Shown here piece by piece: positions 6,425 to 13,173 of a stretch of DNA of 37,113 bases. Position 1 is the first letter of the stretch. Every line of letters begins with the position of its first letter. The position numbers and the translations under genes were made by a program. A model generated the notes under the pieces. That model had not been told where the DNA came from, did no database searches, and saw nothing but the letters and a program-made list of their open reading frames with translations. The stretch is taken from contig QZKO01000067.1 of assembly GCA_003599505.1 (NCBI GenBank), positions 1-37,113 of the forward strand. The letters are read 5' to 3'. Source of the DNA: Nitrospiraceae bacterium. Lineage in GTDB: Bacteria; Nitrospirota; Thermodesulfovibrionia; UBA6902.

Positions 6425-7795
6425 TTACCAGTCCTTCTTCAACCCCGCCTTCTCCTGGTCGGCCACGACAACAAGGACAAAATTCTCGGGGTCGAGATAT
6501 TTTTTCGCCATCTGAAGGACGTCTTCTTTAGTTACGCGGTTGATGTAATCCGGATACCTGTCGATATAGTCCATCCCGAGTCCGTAATATTCGACGGCTA
6601 TGAGGAAGTTCGCGATCCTGGCGCCTGTCTCCAGCCTGAGGGGGAAACTGCCGGTAAGAAACGATTTCGCGTCAGCCAGCTCCGTGTCGGACACCGCTGA
6701 GTTCCTGATATCTTCAATCTCATTTAAGATCTCCGCAATCGCGGCATTGGCGGATTCGTTCTTTGTCTGGACGCCTGCCTGAAAAGTCCCTCCATATTTG
6801 TTCGCCATAAAAAAACTGTGCACATCATAGGCAAGCCCTTTCTGCTCCCTGATATTCTGCATGAGCCGGGACCCAAACCCTCCCCCACCCAGGATGAAGT
6901 TCATAACATGGACAGCGTAATAATCGGGATCGTCCCTGCTGATCCCTGCATGACCGAATATGATATTGGCCTGGGAAAGGTCTTTGTCTACCGTGATAAT
7001 CTTTCTTTTCCTGACGGGTTCGTATTTCCGAGGCACGGACGTTTGAAGGCTCTTTGAATTCCAGCCGGAGAAATACTCTTTGAGCATGGCGCTAATTTCA
7101 TCAGGAGTTATGTCGCCTACGACAGACATAATCGCGTTATCGGGAGCATAATAAGCGGAATGGAAACGCACGATGTCGTCCCTGTTAATTCTGTCAAGTG
7201 AGTCAGACGTCCCGGTGATCAGCCTTCCGTATGGATGGGAACCGAATACCGCCTTGCTGAACTCTCTTGAGGCGACAAAGCCCGGGGACTCTTCCTGCGC
7301 CTTTAAACCGCCCTTGATCCGTTCTCTTTTCTTGTTCAGCTCATCCTCAGGAAAAGACGGGTTGAGGATTATATCCGAAAGCAGGTCGAACCCCAGGTCC
7401 AAATCCTTCTTAAGAACAGAGAGCGAAACCGTAACATAGTCGTCTCCGCCCGACGCGCCGATTGCCGCCCCGACAAAATCCGCTTCTTCGCTTATCTGTA
7501 CAGAGGTCCTCCTGCCGGTCCCTGAGGCAAGGAGCTCGGCAGTCAGGTTGGCGAGCCCGGCCTTTTCTTCCGGTTCGATGATGCTTCCGGCTTTAATCCC
7601 GACCGAAACTTTGACAATCGGGAGGTTATGTCTCTCAACAACCAGGAGCGTCAGCCCGTTCTCAAGTACAGACCTTTGAATATCAAGGGCGTGGGCGTCA
7701 GCAGACAGTAAACAGTAAACAGTGAACAGCAATAAAACACTGACGAGTAACGGGTAACGGGTAACGGGTCTTTTTCTTGATTTCTCATTTCTCAC
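6425..7795 (-). CDS. M16 family peptidase-like protein, non-catalytic partner, exported
   Basis: A 456-residue protein of the insulinase/processing-peptidase family with two M16 halves (about 40-215 and 220-456). The HxxEH zinc site is absent; the matching place reads ANLTAELLASGT. The second half keeps the substrate-binding R/Y region (GGGGFGSRLMQNIREQKGLAYDVHSF). This is the usual make-up of the inactive subunit in a two-chain bacterial M16B peptidase, with the upstream gene supplying zinc. The start is GTG at 7795 inside a GTGA overlap with the upstream stop codon, so translation is coupled. The signal peptide (residues about 16-36, cleavage after AHA) is encoded almost wholly by 7-bp tandem tracts. 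Confidence 0.88.
   Translation of the reverse strand: MRNEKSRKRPVTRYPLLVSVLLLFTVYCLLSADAHALDIQRSVLENGLTLLVVERHNLPIVKVSVGIKAGSIIEPEEKAGLANLTAELLASGTGRRTSVQISEEADFVGAAIGASGGDDYVTVSLSVLKKDLDLGFDLLSDIILNPSFPEDELNKKRERIKGGLKAQEESPGFVASREFSKAVFGSHPYGRLITGTSDSLDRINRDDIVRFHSAYYAPDNAIMSVVGDITPDEISAMLKEYFSGWNSKSLQTSVPRKYEPVRKRKIITVDKDLSQANIIFGHAGISRDDPDYYAVHVMNFILGGGGFGSRLMQNIREQKGLAYDVHSFFMANKYGGTFQAGVQTKNESANAAIAEILNEIEDIRNSAVSDTELADAKSFLTGSFPLRLETGARIANFLIAVEYYGLGMDYIDRYPDYINRVTKEDVLQMAKKYLDPENFVLVVVADQEKAGLKKDW
7703..7730. repeat. AACAGTA heptamer tract (encodes signal peptide core)
   Basis: About four units of a 7-bp repeat. On the minus strand they read TGTTTAC and encode the FTVYCLLS part of the signal peptide of the M16 protein. 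Confidence 0.85.
7745..7770. repeat. GTAACGG heptamer tract (encodes signal peptide n-region)
   Basis: Three perfect GTAACGG units and a GTAACGA-like edge. On the minus strand they encode the PVTRYPLLV segment of the same signal peptide. Confidence 0.9.
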
Positions 7796-7815
7796 TTCTC
7801 ACTTCTCACTTTCAC
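7782..7815. repeat. TTCTCAC heptamer tract spanning a stop/start overlap
   Basis: About four units of TTCTCAC/TTCTCAT. On the minus strand the units read GTGAGAA and hold both the TGA stop of the upstream M16 gene and the GTG start of the downstream one. Confidence 0.9.
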
Positions 7816-9138
7816 AGGCACCAATATCCCGACTGTCCTTTTATCCTCAACAAGGTATTTCTGCGCGACTCTCCGGACGTCCTGCGGCGTTACCCTTCTT
7901 ATCCCTTCAAAATATTTGTCTTTCAGCTCCCACCCTCCCAACATTTCAAACATCGCGATAACCTGCGCCTGAAAGAAAAGTGAATCCTGTCCCATGATAA
8001 AGCCGGCTTCAATCCGGTTCTTTGCCTTTTGCACCTCCCGCTCATCCGGCGGCTCTTTCTTTATCTTCTCCACTTCCTCATAGAGGGCCTTTTCAACCTC
8101 TTCTATCGATTTCCCCGGAAGCGCCGTTGCGTCGAGATAAAACAGGGAGGGATATTTCTCCAGGCTGCTGTATGACGCGTCGGCTGAAAGGGCGATCCTT
8201 TTTTCATCGACCAGGCTCCTGTAGGTTCTCGAACTCCTGCCTCCGGCCAGAACGCCGGCAAGCACTTCGAGGGCATAGCTGTCTTCACTGGAAATATTGG
8301 GAGCTTTATACGAGGAAAGGACATACGGCAGCTCCGCTTCTTTCCTGACATACAGCCTTCTTTCTCCGGACTGTTCCGGCTCCCCTATGTCGGGGTCCCG
8401 TATCTCACCGCCTGCCGGCATGCTCCCGAATTCAGCCCTGATCTTTTCTATCACGTAACCGGCATCGATATTTCCCGCAACGACTATCATCGCGTTGTTC
8501 GGAGCATAGTATTTTTTGTAATATGCATAGAGGTCGTCCCTCGTTATTCTCTTCAGGTCCTCCATCCACCCGATGACCGGCCAGCGGTATGGAATATTCC
8601 TGAACGCCGTCGACATGACCTCTTCGTATACAAGGCTCTGCGGGTCGTCATCATAACGCATCCTCCGCTCCTCCATGACAACGTCCCTTTCTGAAAGTGT
8701 CTCTTCCGGGTCCATAAGCAGGTTCCGCATCCTGTCGGCCTCAAGCTCTATGGAGAGGTAGAGTTTGTCCGGAGCAAGTTTCTGGTGATAAAATACATAA
8801 TCCCTGCTTGTCCCGGCATTATCAACCCCCCCTGCCCTGCTGATAAGCTTTGAAAACACCTTCGGGCCGTATTTGGGCGTGCCCTTGAACATCATGTGTT
8901 CGAGAAGGTGGCTTAGCCCGGTCTTTCCCACCTGCTCATGTATCGAGCCGGCGTTGTACCATATCTGAAAAACAGCCAGGGGGGCATTCGGGTCTTTCAG
9001 GACAAAGACCTTGAGCCCGTTTGGAAGCGTTTCCTCGTAAAGCGCCCCGTTTTTCTCAGTGGTAACATTCTTTACTGTATGGGCGCAGCCTGAAATAAAT
9101 AAATACAACAGCAATATTACAGAGATATATTTGTTCAT
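7792..9138 (-). CDS. M16 family zinc metallopeptidase, lipoprotein
   Basis: A 448-residue M16B peptidase and the catalytic member of the pair. The zinc motif HLLEH (77-81) is intact and the third ligand Glu156/157 sits in VVMEERRM about 75 residues later, as in pitrilysin. The N-terminus MNKYISVILLLYLFISGCAH has a lipobox with Cys18, so the enzyme should be anchored in a membrane facing the periplasm. An R/Y-type segment (GGRSSRTYRSLVDEKRIALSADASY) is in the second half. I chose ATG 9138 over the in-frame TTG at 9159 because a good promoter would start transcription near 9143 and because the signal peptide then begins normally. Its last codons lie in a 7-bp repeat that also starts the next gene. 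Confidence 0.92.
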   Translation of the reverse strand: MNKYISVILLLYLFISGCAHTVKNVTTEKNGALYEETLPNGLKVFVLKDPNAPLAVFQIWYNAGSIHEQVGKTGLSHLLEHMMFKGTPKYGPKVFSKLISRAGGVDNAGTSRDYVFYHQKLAPDKLYLSIELEADRMRNLLMDPEETLSERDVVMEERRMRYDDDPQSLVYEEVMSTAFRNIPYRWPVIGWMEDLKRITRDDLYAYYKKYYAPNNAMIVVAGNIDAGYVIEKIRAEFGSMPAGGEIRDPDIGEPEQSGERRLYVRKEAELPYVLSSYKAPNISSEDSYALEVLAGVLAGGRSSRTYRSLVDEKRIALSADASYSSLEKYPSLFYLDATALPGKSIEEVEKALYEEVEKIKKEPPDEREVQKAKNRIEAGFIMGQDSLFFQAQVIAMFEMLGGWELKDKYFEGIRRVTPQDVRRVAQKYLVEDKRTVGILVPVKVRSEK

Positions 9139-9149
9139 CGCGATTTTAA

Positions 9150-9178
9150 ATACTACCAAAGATAAGAATTGAGGTCAA
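9150..9178 (-). promoter_or_regulatory. Promoter of the M16 operon, very short leader
   Basis: On the minus strand TTGACC (9173-9178), 17 bp, TAGTAT (9150-9155). The -10 box ends 11 bases before ATG 9138. It overlaps the divergent promoter region of the thioredoxin-like gene. Confidence 0.6.
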
Positions 9179-9194
9179 TCAGGTATGGCTTTTA

Positions 9195-9203
9195 TGATAT
9201 AAT
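9195..9203 (+). promoter_or_regulatory. Extended -10 promoter of the thioredoxin-like gene
   Basis: TG-A-TATAAT at 9195-9203, a perfect extended -10 box. The predicted start is near 9210, giving a leader of about 60 bases that contains the 9-bp repeats. Confidence 0.55.
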
Positions 9204-9213
9204 AACCAAAACG

Positions 9214-9258
9214 CGTTCAGACTGCTCAATAGGTTCAGGCGGCTCAAACGGCCCAGGC
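9214..9258. repeat. 9-bp-period tract, five units
   Basis: Five decayed nonamers sharing the pattern NGYTCARRC (for example GGTTCAGGC then GGCTCAAAC) run up to the leader end of the thioredoxin-like gene. Confidence 0.75.
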
Positions 9259-9269
9259 CTTTTCTCAGC

Positions 9270-9851
9270 ATGAAAACAATCAATAATTTTTTTTACATAA
9301 CCATAATATGGCTTTCATTCATTCCCTTTATGTACGCCTGTACTGAAAACAGGCGCGATGAATCATCAGGGGACAAGACATCGGTTGCGGAATTGATGGC
9401 GTCAATGAACATCCGGCCCGTAACCAAACCGGCCAAAGCCCCTGATTTCGAGCTCTTCTCGGTGACAGGCGAAAAAACAACCCTGAGCCGGCACCACGGG
9501 AAAGTGGTCCTGCTTAGTTTCTGGACGACGTGGTGACCGTGGTGCAGGAAGGAGTTGCCTTCCCTGGAAAGTCTCAACCGGCATTTTAAAAATAAGGATT
9601 TTGTGGTCCTTGGAATTGATATACAGGAAGACAGAGACACTGTCATGAGATATGTCCGGGAACACGGGCTCTCCTATCATAATCTCCTTGATGAAACAGG
9701 AGAAGTGAGCGCGAGCTACGGCGTCCGCTCCACCCCCGTAAAGTTCATAATCGATGCCGACGGCAATGTGGCCGGCGTCGCGCTCGGCTACAGAGAGTGG
9801 GATGGGGAAGAAATGAAGTCCCTTATCCGGAAGTTGATGGAGACCGGTTAA
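9270..9851 (+). CDS. TlpA/ResA-like thioredoxin-fold lipoprotein, probable selenoprotein (in-frame UGA, U-P-W-C)
   Basis: One reading frame of 193 residues interrupted by a single TGA at 9534-9536 (residue 89). The N-terminus is a lipoprotein signal (FIPFMYAC, Cys24). The fold is a TlpA/ResA thiol-disulfide oxidoreductase: APDFELFSVTGEKTTLS, GKVVLLSFWTTW, then UGA-P-W-C and RKELPSLE, KDFVVLGIDIQED, GVRSTPVKFIID with the cis-Pro, and FIIDADGNV. The UGA stands exactly where the first Cys of CxxC belongs, and the frame is otherwise perfectly conserved on both sides. A hairpin placed as in bacterial SECIS elements follows. Selenocysteine insertion is therefore the best reading; a TGC-to-TGA sequencing error or a recent pseudogene are alternatives. 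No Shine-Dalgarno is seen. The stop overlaps the convergent gene by 4 bp. Confidence 0.75.
9537..9567 (+). promoter_or_regulatory. Candidate bacterial SECIS hairpin after the in-frame UGA
   Basis: GGAAGG (9547-9552) pairs with CCTTCC (9558-9563) around the loop AGTTG. The loop starts 16 bases after the UGA and has a G in its first two positions, with GU in the loop. This fits the published general model for bacterial SECIS elements (stem-loop 16-37 bases after UGA). An alternative pairing (CAGG/CCTG with a one-base bulge) lengthens the stem. Confidence 0.55.
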
Positions 9852-10171
9852 TATATCGACCTGACCCTGCCGGTCCCGCGGTCGAAAATGATAGTATCAA
9901 CCATCCCCTTGTTATCATATATCCTGGCTCTTATAAACTGCTTCCCGGTTTTTTCGATCTCAACGGCCAGTCCTTTTTTCCTGTAATAGTCTTTCAAGGC
10001 TTTTTCCGAGTCATAACCGGTCATTATGGTCTGACAGGTCCCGTATTTTCCGCACTGAGGGCAAAAATCTCCATAAGGAGTGACGGACTTTTCCTGGGGC
10101 CAGGCAGGGACTTCAAAAACAATCAGGGCCAGCAACGATATAATTCCTATAGGAAAAATTACATACCTCAT
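9848..10171 (-). CDS. Small exported protein with Cys cluster, unknown function
   Basis: A 107-residue protein with a signal peptide or N-terminal anchor (MRYVIFPIGIISLLALIVFEVPAWP) and then FCPQCGKYGTC, a C-x2-C-x5-C cluster that could bind metal or form disulfides. The C-terminal half (ALKDYYRKKGLAVEIEKTG, then ARIYDNKGMVDTIIFDRGTGRVRSIY) looks like a small alpha/beta domain. I do not recognise the family. ATG 10171 is preferred over 10189 because GAAGG lies 7 bases upstream and the signal peptide then starts cleanly. Its stop codon overlaps that of the probable selenoprotein, which makes a periplasmic thiol-related role conceivable but unproven. Confidence 0.65.
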   Translation of the reverse strand: MRYVIFPIGIISLLALIVFEVPAWPQEKSVTPYGDFCPQCGKYGTCQTIMTGYDSEKALKDYYRKKGLAVEIEKTGKQFIRARIYDNKGMVDTIIFDRGTGRVRSIY

Positions 10172-10251
10172 TTTCCAACCTTCATACAACTCTTATACAA
10201 TAACAAAAATAACAAAACATATTGAAGAAAATGTGAATTCACTTTTTGCTT

Positions 10252-11607
10252 TTAAAATGAAACGGTAAATTTTGCGCCTTTGCCGGGACTGCTCTCAACT
10301 TCCACCTTCCCTCCCATTACCCCGGCAAGCTCCTTTACGATAGCGAGTCCCAGCCCCTTCCCTCCCGATTCCTCATCCTTGTAAAACCTGTCGAAAATTT
10401 TTGAAACGTTCCGCTGTTCAATCCCTTTTCCGGTGTCTTCAACGGATATCAGGAACCCTTCACCGTAATCAGACGCGTTTTTGTCCCACCTGACGGTAAT
10501 CCCGCCTGAACCTGTATATTTAAAAGCATTGGTAAGGAGGTTTTTTAAAATTATATGAAGTTTCTCAGGATACGTTTTTACAGTAAGAGGAGGTCCGTCG
10601 GTCACTAAAAAAAGCCCCTTTTCTTCTATAAGCTTCTTCATGCCCCCGGCCGCTGTTTCGACAAAATCCCTCAGATTGACCTCTTCCATCTCCCCTCTCC
10701 TGAAAAAACTCGCCTCGGCCCGCGTAATATCTTCAATCCCTTCAACAAGGGAGATCATCCTCCGGACTTCCGCATTTATGTTATTCAATACCTCTCGCGG
10801 ATCGGAGATCACCCCGTCTTCAACCGCCTCGAGGTTCCCTCTTATTATTGTCAGCGGCGTTCTCAGTTCATGGGTAATATTGGAAGTCAGGTGCTTTCTC
10901 AGAAGGTCTTCTCTTTTCAGCGCCTCAGCCATATAATAAAACGTTTCCGTGAGCCTGTCTATCTCGTCTTTATATCTGCGGTGAGGTCCGGGTTTCTGGA
11001 CGGCAAAATCACCCCTTGCTATCTTTTCCGCTTCAGACGTAAGACGTCTTACCGGGCTGGAAAGGAACATGGTAAACAACATTGATAATATAACGGCCCC
11101 GCCGCCCGCGATAATAAAAGACGTGATCAGAAACTCCCTCCCTCTTCTTCTGAAAACCTCTTCCTTGAGAGGAAGCTGTCCGATCCGTTCAAGGGGTCTT
11201 ATATACAGCTTGCCTATCTCCCTGCCTTCGACATAGAGGGGATACCACGCGAACCCGCCCCTTCCAGACGGCAGTTTGAGAAACGCGTGCATTCTGCGCA
11301 GCATATAGGAATCCATTGAAAAAATAACGTCCGCGGAAGACATTATCCTGTTCTCCGAAGCGTCTTCAATATATGTCTCGAAACCGAGCATCAATCCCCA
11401 GTGGAGCGTCTCGTGAAGTGTTCCGTGGTCCCACGCGCCTTTTTTGTAGCTCCCTTCAATCGAGGCCAGAAGCCAGTATATCTGATCTTCTTTCGTCCCC
11501 TTTATAAAACCATCAAAATCCCTCATGATAAGTCTTTCAAAGACAACGTTCGAAAGCAGGGCGAGGAAGATAATAAATATGAACGCGAAGAAAAGTTTAG
11601 TCCTCAT
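10252..11607 (-). CDS. Membrane sensor histidine kinase, OmpR/EnvZ-type partner
   Basis: A 451-residue HPK1-type kinase. The order is TM1 (about 5-27), an extracytoplasmic sensor region of about 130 residues without a recognisable fold, TM2 (about 168-190), HAMP (to about 250, MFLSSPVRRLTSEAEKIARGDF), HisKA with the H-box NITHELRTPLTIIRGN, then HATPase_c with N-box LKNLLTNAFKYT, G1 VEDTGKGIEQ and G2 GGKGLGLAIVKEL. All catalytic boxes are intact, so it should be an active kinase. ATG 11607 overlaps the response regulator gene by 11 bp. The longer open frame upstream lies inside that gene and encodes low-complexity residues, so I rejected it. The signal sensed is unknown. Confidence 0.9.
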   Translation of the reverse strand: MRTKLFFAFIFIIFLALLSNVVFERLIMRDFDGFIKGTKEDQIYWLLASIEGSYKKGAWDHGTLHETLHWGLMLGFETYIEDASENRIMSSADVIFSMDSYMLRRMHAFLKLPSGRGGFAWYPLYVEGREIGKLYIRPLERIGQLPLKEEVFRRRGREFLITSFIIAGGGAVILSMLFTMFLSSPVRRLTSEAEKIARGDFAVQKPGPHRRYKDEIDRLTETFYYMAEALKREDLLRKHLTSNITHELRTPLTIIRGNLEAVEDGVISDPREVLNNINAEVRRMISLVEGIEDITRAEASFFRRGEMEEVNLRDFVETAAGGMKKLIEEKGLFLVTDGPPLTVKTYPEKLHIILKNLLTNAFKYTGSGGITVRWDKNASDYGEGFLISVEDTGKGIEQRNVSKIFDRFYKDEESGGKGLGLAIVKELAGVMGGKVEVESSPGKGAKFTVSF

Positions 11608-12289
11608 CCGGCCGGCCGATAAATCTGTATCCCATCCCGTAAACCGTCTTGATATATGACGGGTTTCTCGGGTCTTCCTCGATCTTGTGGCGGATGTTCT
11701 TGATGTGGGCGTCGATCGTCCTGTCGTATCCTTCGAAATCGTATCCGAGGATGATATTGACAAGCTGGAGTCTTGAAAAGACCTGCTCCGGACGCTCCGC
11801 GAGGCACTGCAGCAGTTTGAATTCCGTTGGGGTAAAGACTACGGGAGAGCCGTCCTTTTTTACTTCAAAGCGCGAAGAGTCGATAACGAGGTCCCCTTTA
11901 TTGAAACTGACGCTCTGCCTGACTCCTTTCACTCTCCTCAGCAGCGCCTTCACCCTTGCCGCAAGTTCTCTCGGGCTGAAGGGTTTTACCATATAATCAT
12001 CGGCGCCTATGCCGAGCCCTTTTATCCTTTCTTCCTCTTCACTCTTCGCGGTCAGCATAATGATGGGTATATCCGAATCCTTGCGGATCGTCCTGCAAAT
12101 GTCCTCCCCGTCCATATCCGGGAGCATAAGGTCAAGGATGATCAGGTCGAACCTGTTTTTCAGGGCGGAGACAGCCTGTTGCCCGGTCGGCGCCTCCGTT
12201 ACGCTGAAACCGTCTTTTTCAAGGTAAGCCTTCACGATATCGGCAATTTTCTTCTCATCCTCGACAACAAGTATCCTGCCGTTGTTCAT
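11597..12289 (-). CDS. OmpR/PhoB family response regulator
   Basis: A 230-residue two-domain regulator. The receiver domain (about 5-118) has the acidic pair Glu10/Asp11, phospho-acceptor Asp53 in LIILDLMLPDMDG, Thr80 and Lys102 (VKPFSPREL). A winged-helix DNA-binding domain follows (VVFTPTEFKLLQCLAERPEQVFSR to YIKTVYGMGYRF). Its gene comes first, followed by the overlapping histidine kinase, so both are co-expressed. The start at 12289 has no Shine-Dalgarno. An extended -10 box (TGT-TATCAT, ending about 6 bases upstream) makes a leaderless mRNA likely. The upstream region carries repeats and shows no direct-repeat operator that I could assign. Confidence 0.93.
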   Translation of the reverse strand: MNNGRILVVEDEKKIADIVKAYLEKDGFSVTEAPTGQQAVSALKNRFDLIILDLMLPDMDGEDICRTIRKDSDIPIIMLTAKSEEEERIKGLGIGADDYMVKPFSPRELAARVKALLRRVKGVRQSVSFNKGDLVIDSSRFEVKKDGSPVVFTPTEFKLLQCLAERPEQVFSRLQLVNIILGYDFEGYDRTIDAHIKNIRHKIEEDPRNPSYIKTVYGMGYRFIGRPDED

Positions 12290-12318
12290 GGTAAAATGAT
12301 AACACAAATAAAGAGCCT

Positions 12319-12353
12319 ACAGCTAATAGCCGACAGCTTTCAGCTAATACTGA
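12319..12353. repeat. 7-bp-period tract, ACAGCTA-type units
   Basis: Five decayed heptamers (ACAGCTA, then ATAGCCG, and so on) lie in the 191-bp divergent region between the response regulator and yggS. A sister tract is at 27498-27525. Confidence 0.75.
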
Positions 12354-12357
12354 AAAG

Positions 12358-12390
12358 ATTGCTTCGTCCCGAAGTATCGGGATTCGCAAT
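12358..12390. repeat. REP-like imperfect palindrome
   Basis: Outer arms ATTGC (12358-12362) and GCAAT (12386-12390) enclose a perfect inner stem TCCCGA/TCGGGA with loop AGTA. No T-run follows on either strand, so it looks like a dispersed palindromic repeat rather than a terminator. Confidence 0.55.
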
Positions 12391-12480
12391 GACAAGTATT
12401 TTGCTTTTCTCTGTGCCCTCTGTGGTTAACGACTCTTTATCCTTGCCAATAAAAAATCAAAAATGTTAGGCTTCTATACG

Positions 12481-13173
12481 ATGGGGATTCGGGAAAATCT
12501 CGCAGCGGTCCGGGAAAAGATTTTCAAAGCTGCTGCCAGGGCGGGCAGGAATCCTCAGGACATCAAACTTGTAGCGGTCACGAAGACCATTGAGTTACCG
12601 GAGATTATCGAAGCCGCAAAAACCGGGGTAACGATTTTTGGAGAGAACAGGGTGCAGGAAGCGAAAGAAAAGATCACAGAATTCAGAGCACAGAACACAG
12701 ACTTGAAAATCGAATGGCATCTGATAGGACATTTACAGAAAAACAAGACAAAATATGCGGTCGGTTTATTCGATCTTATTCAGACTATCGACTCTCCGGG
12801 ACTTGCGGAGGAAGTCAATAAACAGGCGGAAAAGGCGGGAAAAACGCAAAGGGCGCTTATGCAGGTAAAAATTTCTGAAGAAGCGACAAAGCACGGGGTC
12901 CCGGAGAAAGATATGATGGAACTGGCTTACCGTATCTCAGGGATGAACAACCTCAAGCTGGAAGGGTTGATGACGATGACGCCCTATTTTGAGGACGCGG
13001 AAAAAGCAAGACCTTATTTTGAGAGGTTAAGGGAAATAAGAGATGAAGCTGAAAAAAGAGGATTTAAGCTGCCTGAACTCTCAATGGGCATGTCGCACGA
13101 TTTCGATATCGCGGTTGAGGAAGGCGCGACAATGGTGAGGGTCGGGACAGCGATATTCGGAGAGAGGGGATAA
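12481..13173 (+). CDS. yggS: YggS/PLPBP family pyridoxal-phosphate homeostasis protein
   Basis: A 230-residue alanine-racemase-fold PLP carrier that buffers free PLP and has no known catalysis. Lys35 in LVAVTKT is the PLP-binding residue. Other family marks are IFGENRVQEA, EWHLIGHLQKNK, GLMTMTP and LSMGMSHDFDIAVEEGATMVRVGTAIFG. ATG 12481 gives the family-typical start MGIRENLAAVREKI; the in-frame ATG at 12463 adds six odd residues. Residues about 66-75 (ITEFRAQNTDLK) are a small insertion made by a 7-bp-period tract. The stop overlaps the proC start (TAATG), as in many bacteria where yggS, proC and yggT form a unit. Confidence 0.93.
   Translation: MGIRENLAAVREKIFKAAARAGRNPQDIKLVAVTKTIELPEIIEAAKTGVTIFGENRVQEAKEKITEFRAQNTDLKIEWHLIGHLQKNKTKYAVGLFDLIQTIDSPGLAEEVNKQAEKAGKTQRALMQVKISEEATKHGVPEKDMMELAYRISGMNNLKLEGLMTMTPYFEDAEKARPYFERLREIRDEAEKRGFKLPELSMGMSHDFDIAVEEGATMVRVGTAIFGERG
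12674..12706. repeat. CACAGAA heptamer tract inside yggS
   Basis: Four decayed 7-bp units (two exact CACAGAA) in frame; they encode the extra residues before EWHLIGHLQ. Confidence 0.75.

Noticed and set aside
7703-7815. CRISPR-like array
   Set aside because: The units are 7 bp with no spacers; they are simple tandem tracts.
9270-9536. Thioredoxin-like gene as two separate truncated genes or a plain pseudogene
   Set aside because: The frame is uninterrupted apart from one UGA at the exact CxxC Cys, with a SECIS-like hairpin, so a selenoprotein is the better explanation; a sequencing error remains possible.
11608-11763. 52-residue N-terminal extension of the histidine kinase
   Set aside because: It lies inside the response regulator coding region and is Ser/Thr/Arg-rich shadow sequence; the membrane helix starts right after ATG 11607.
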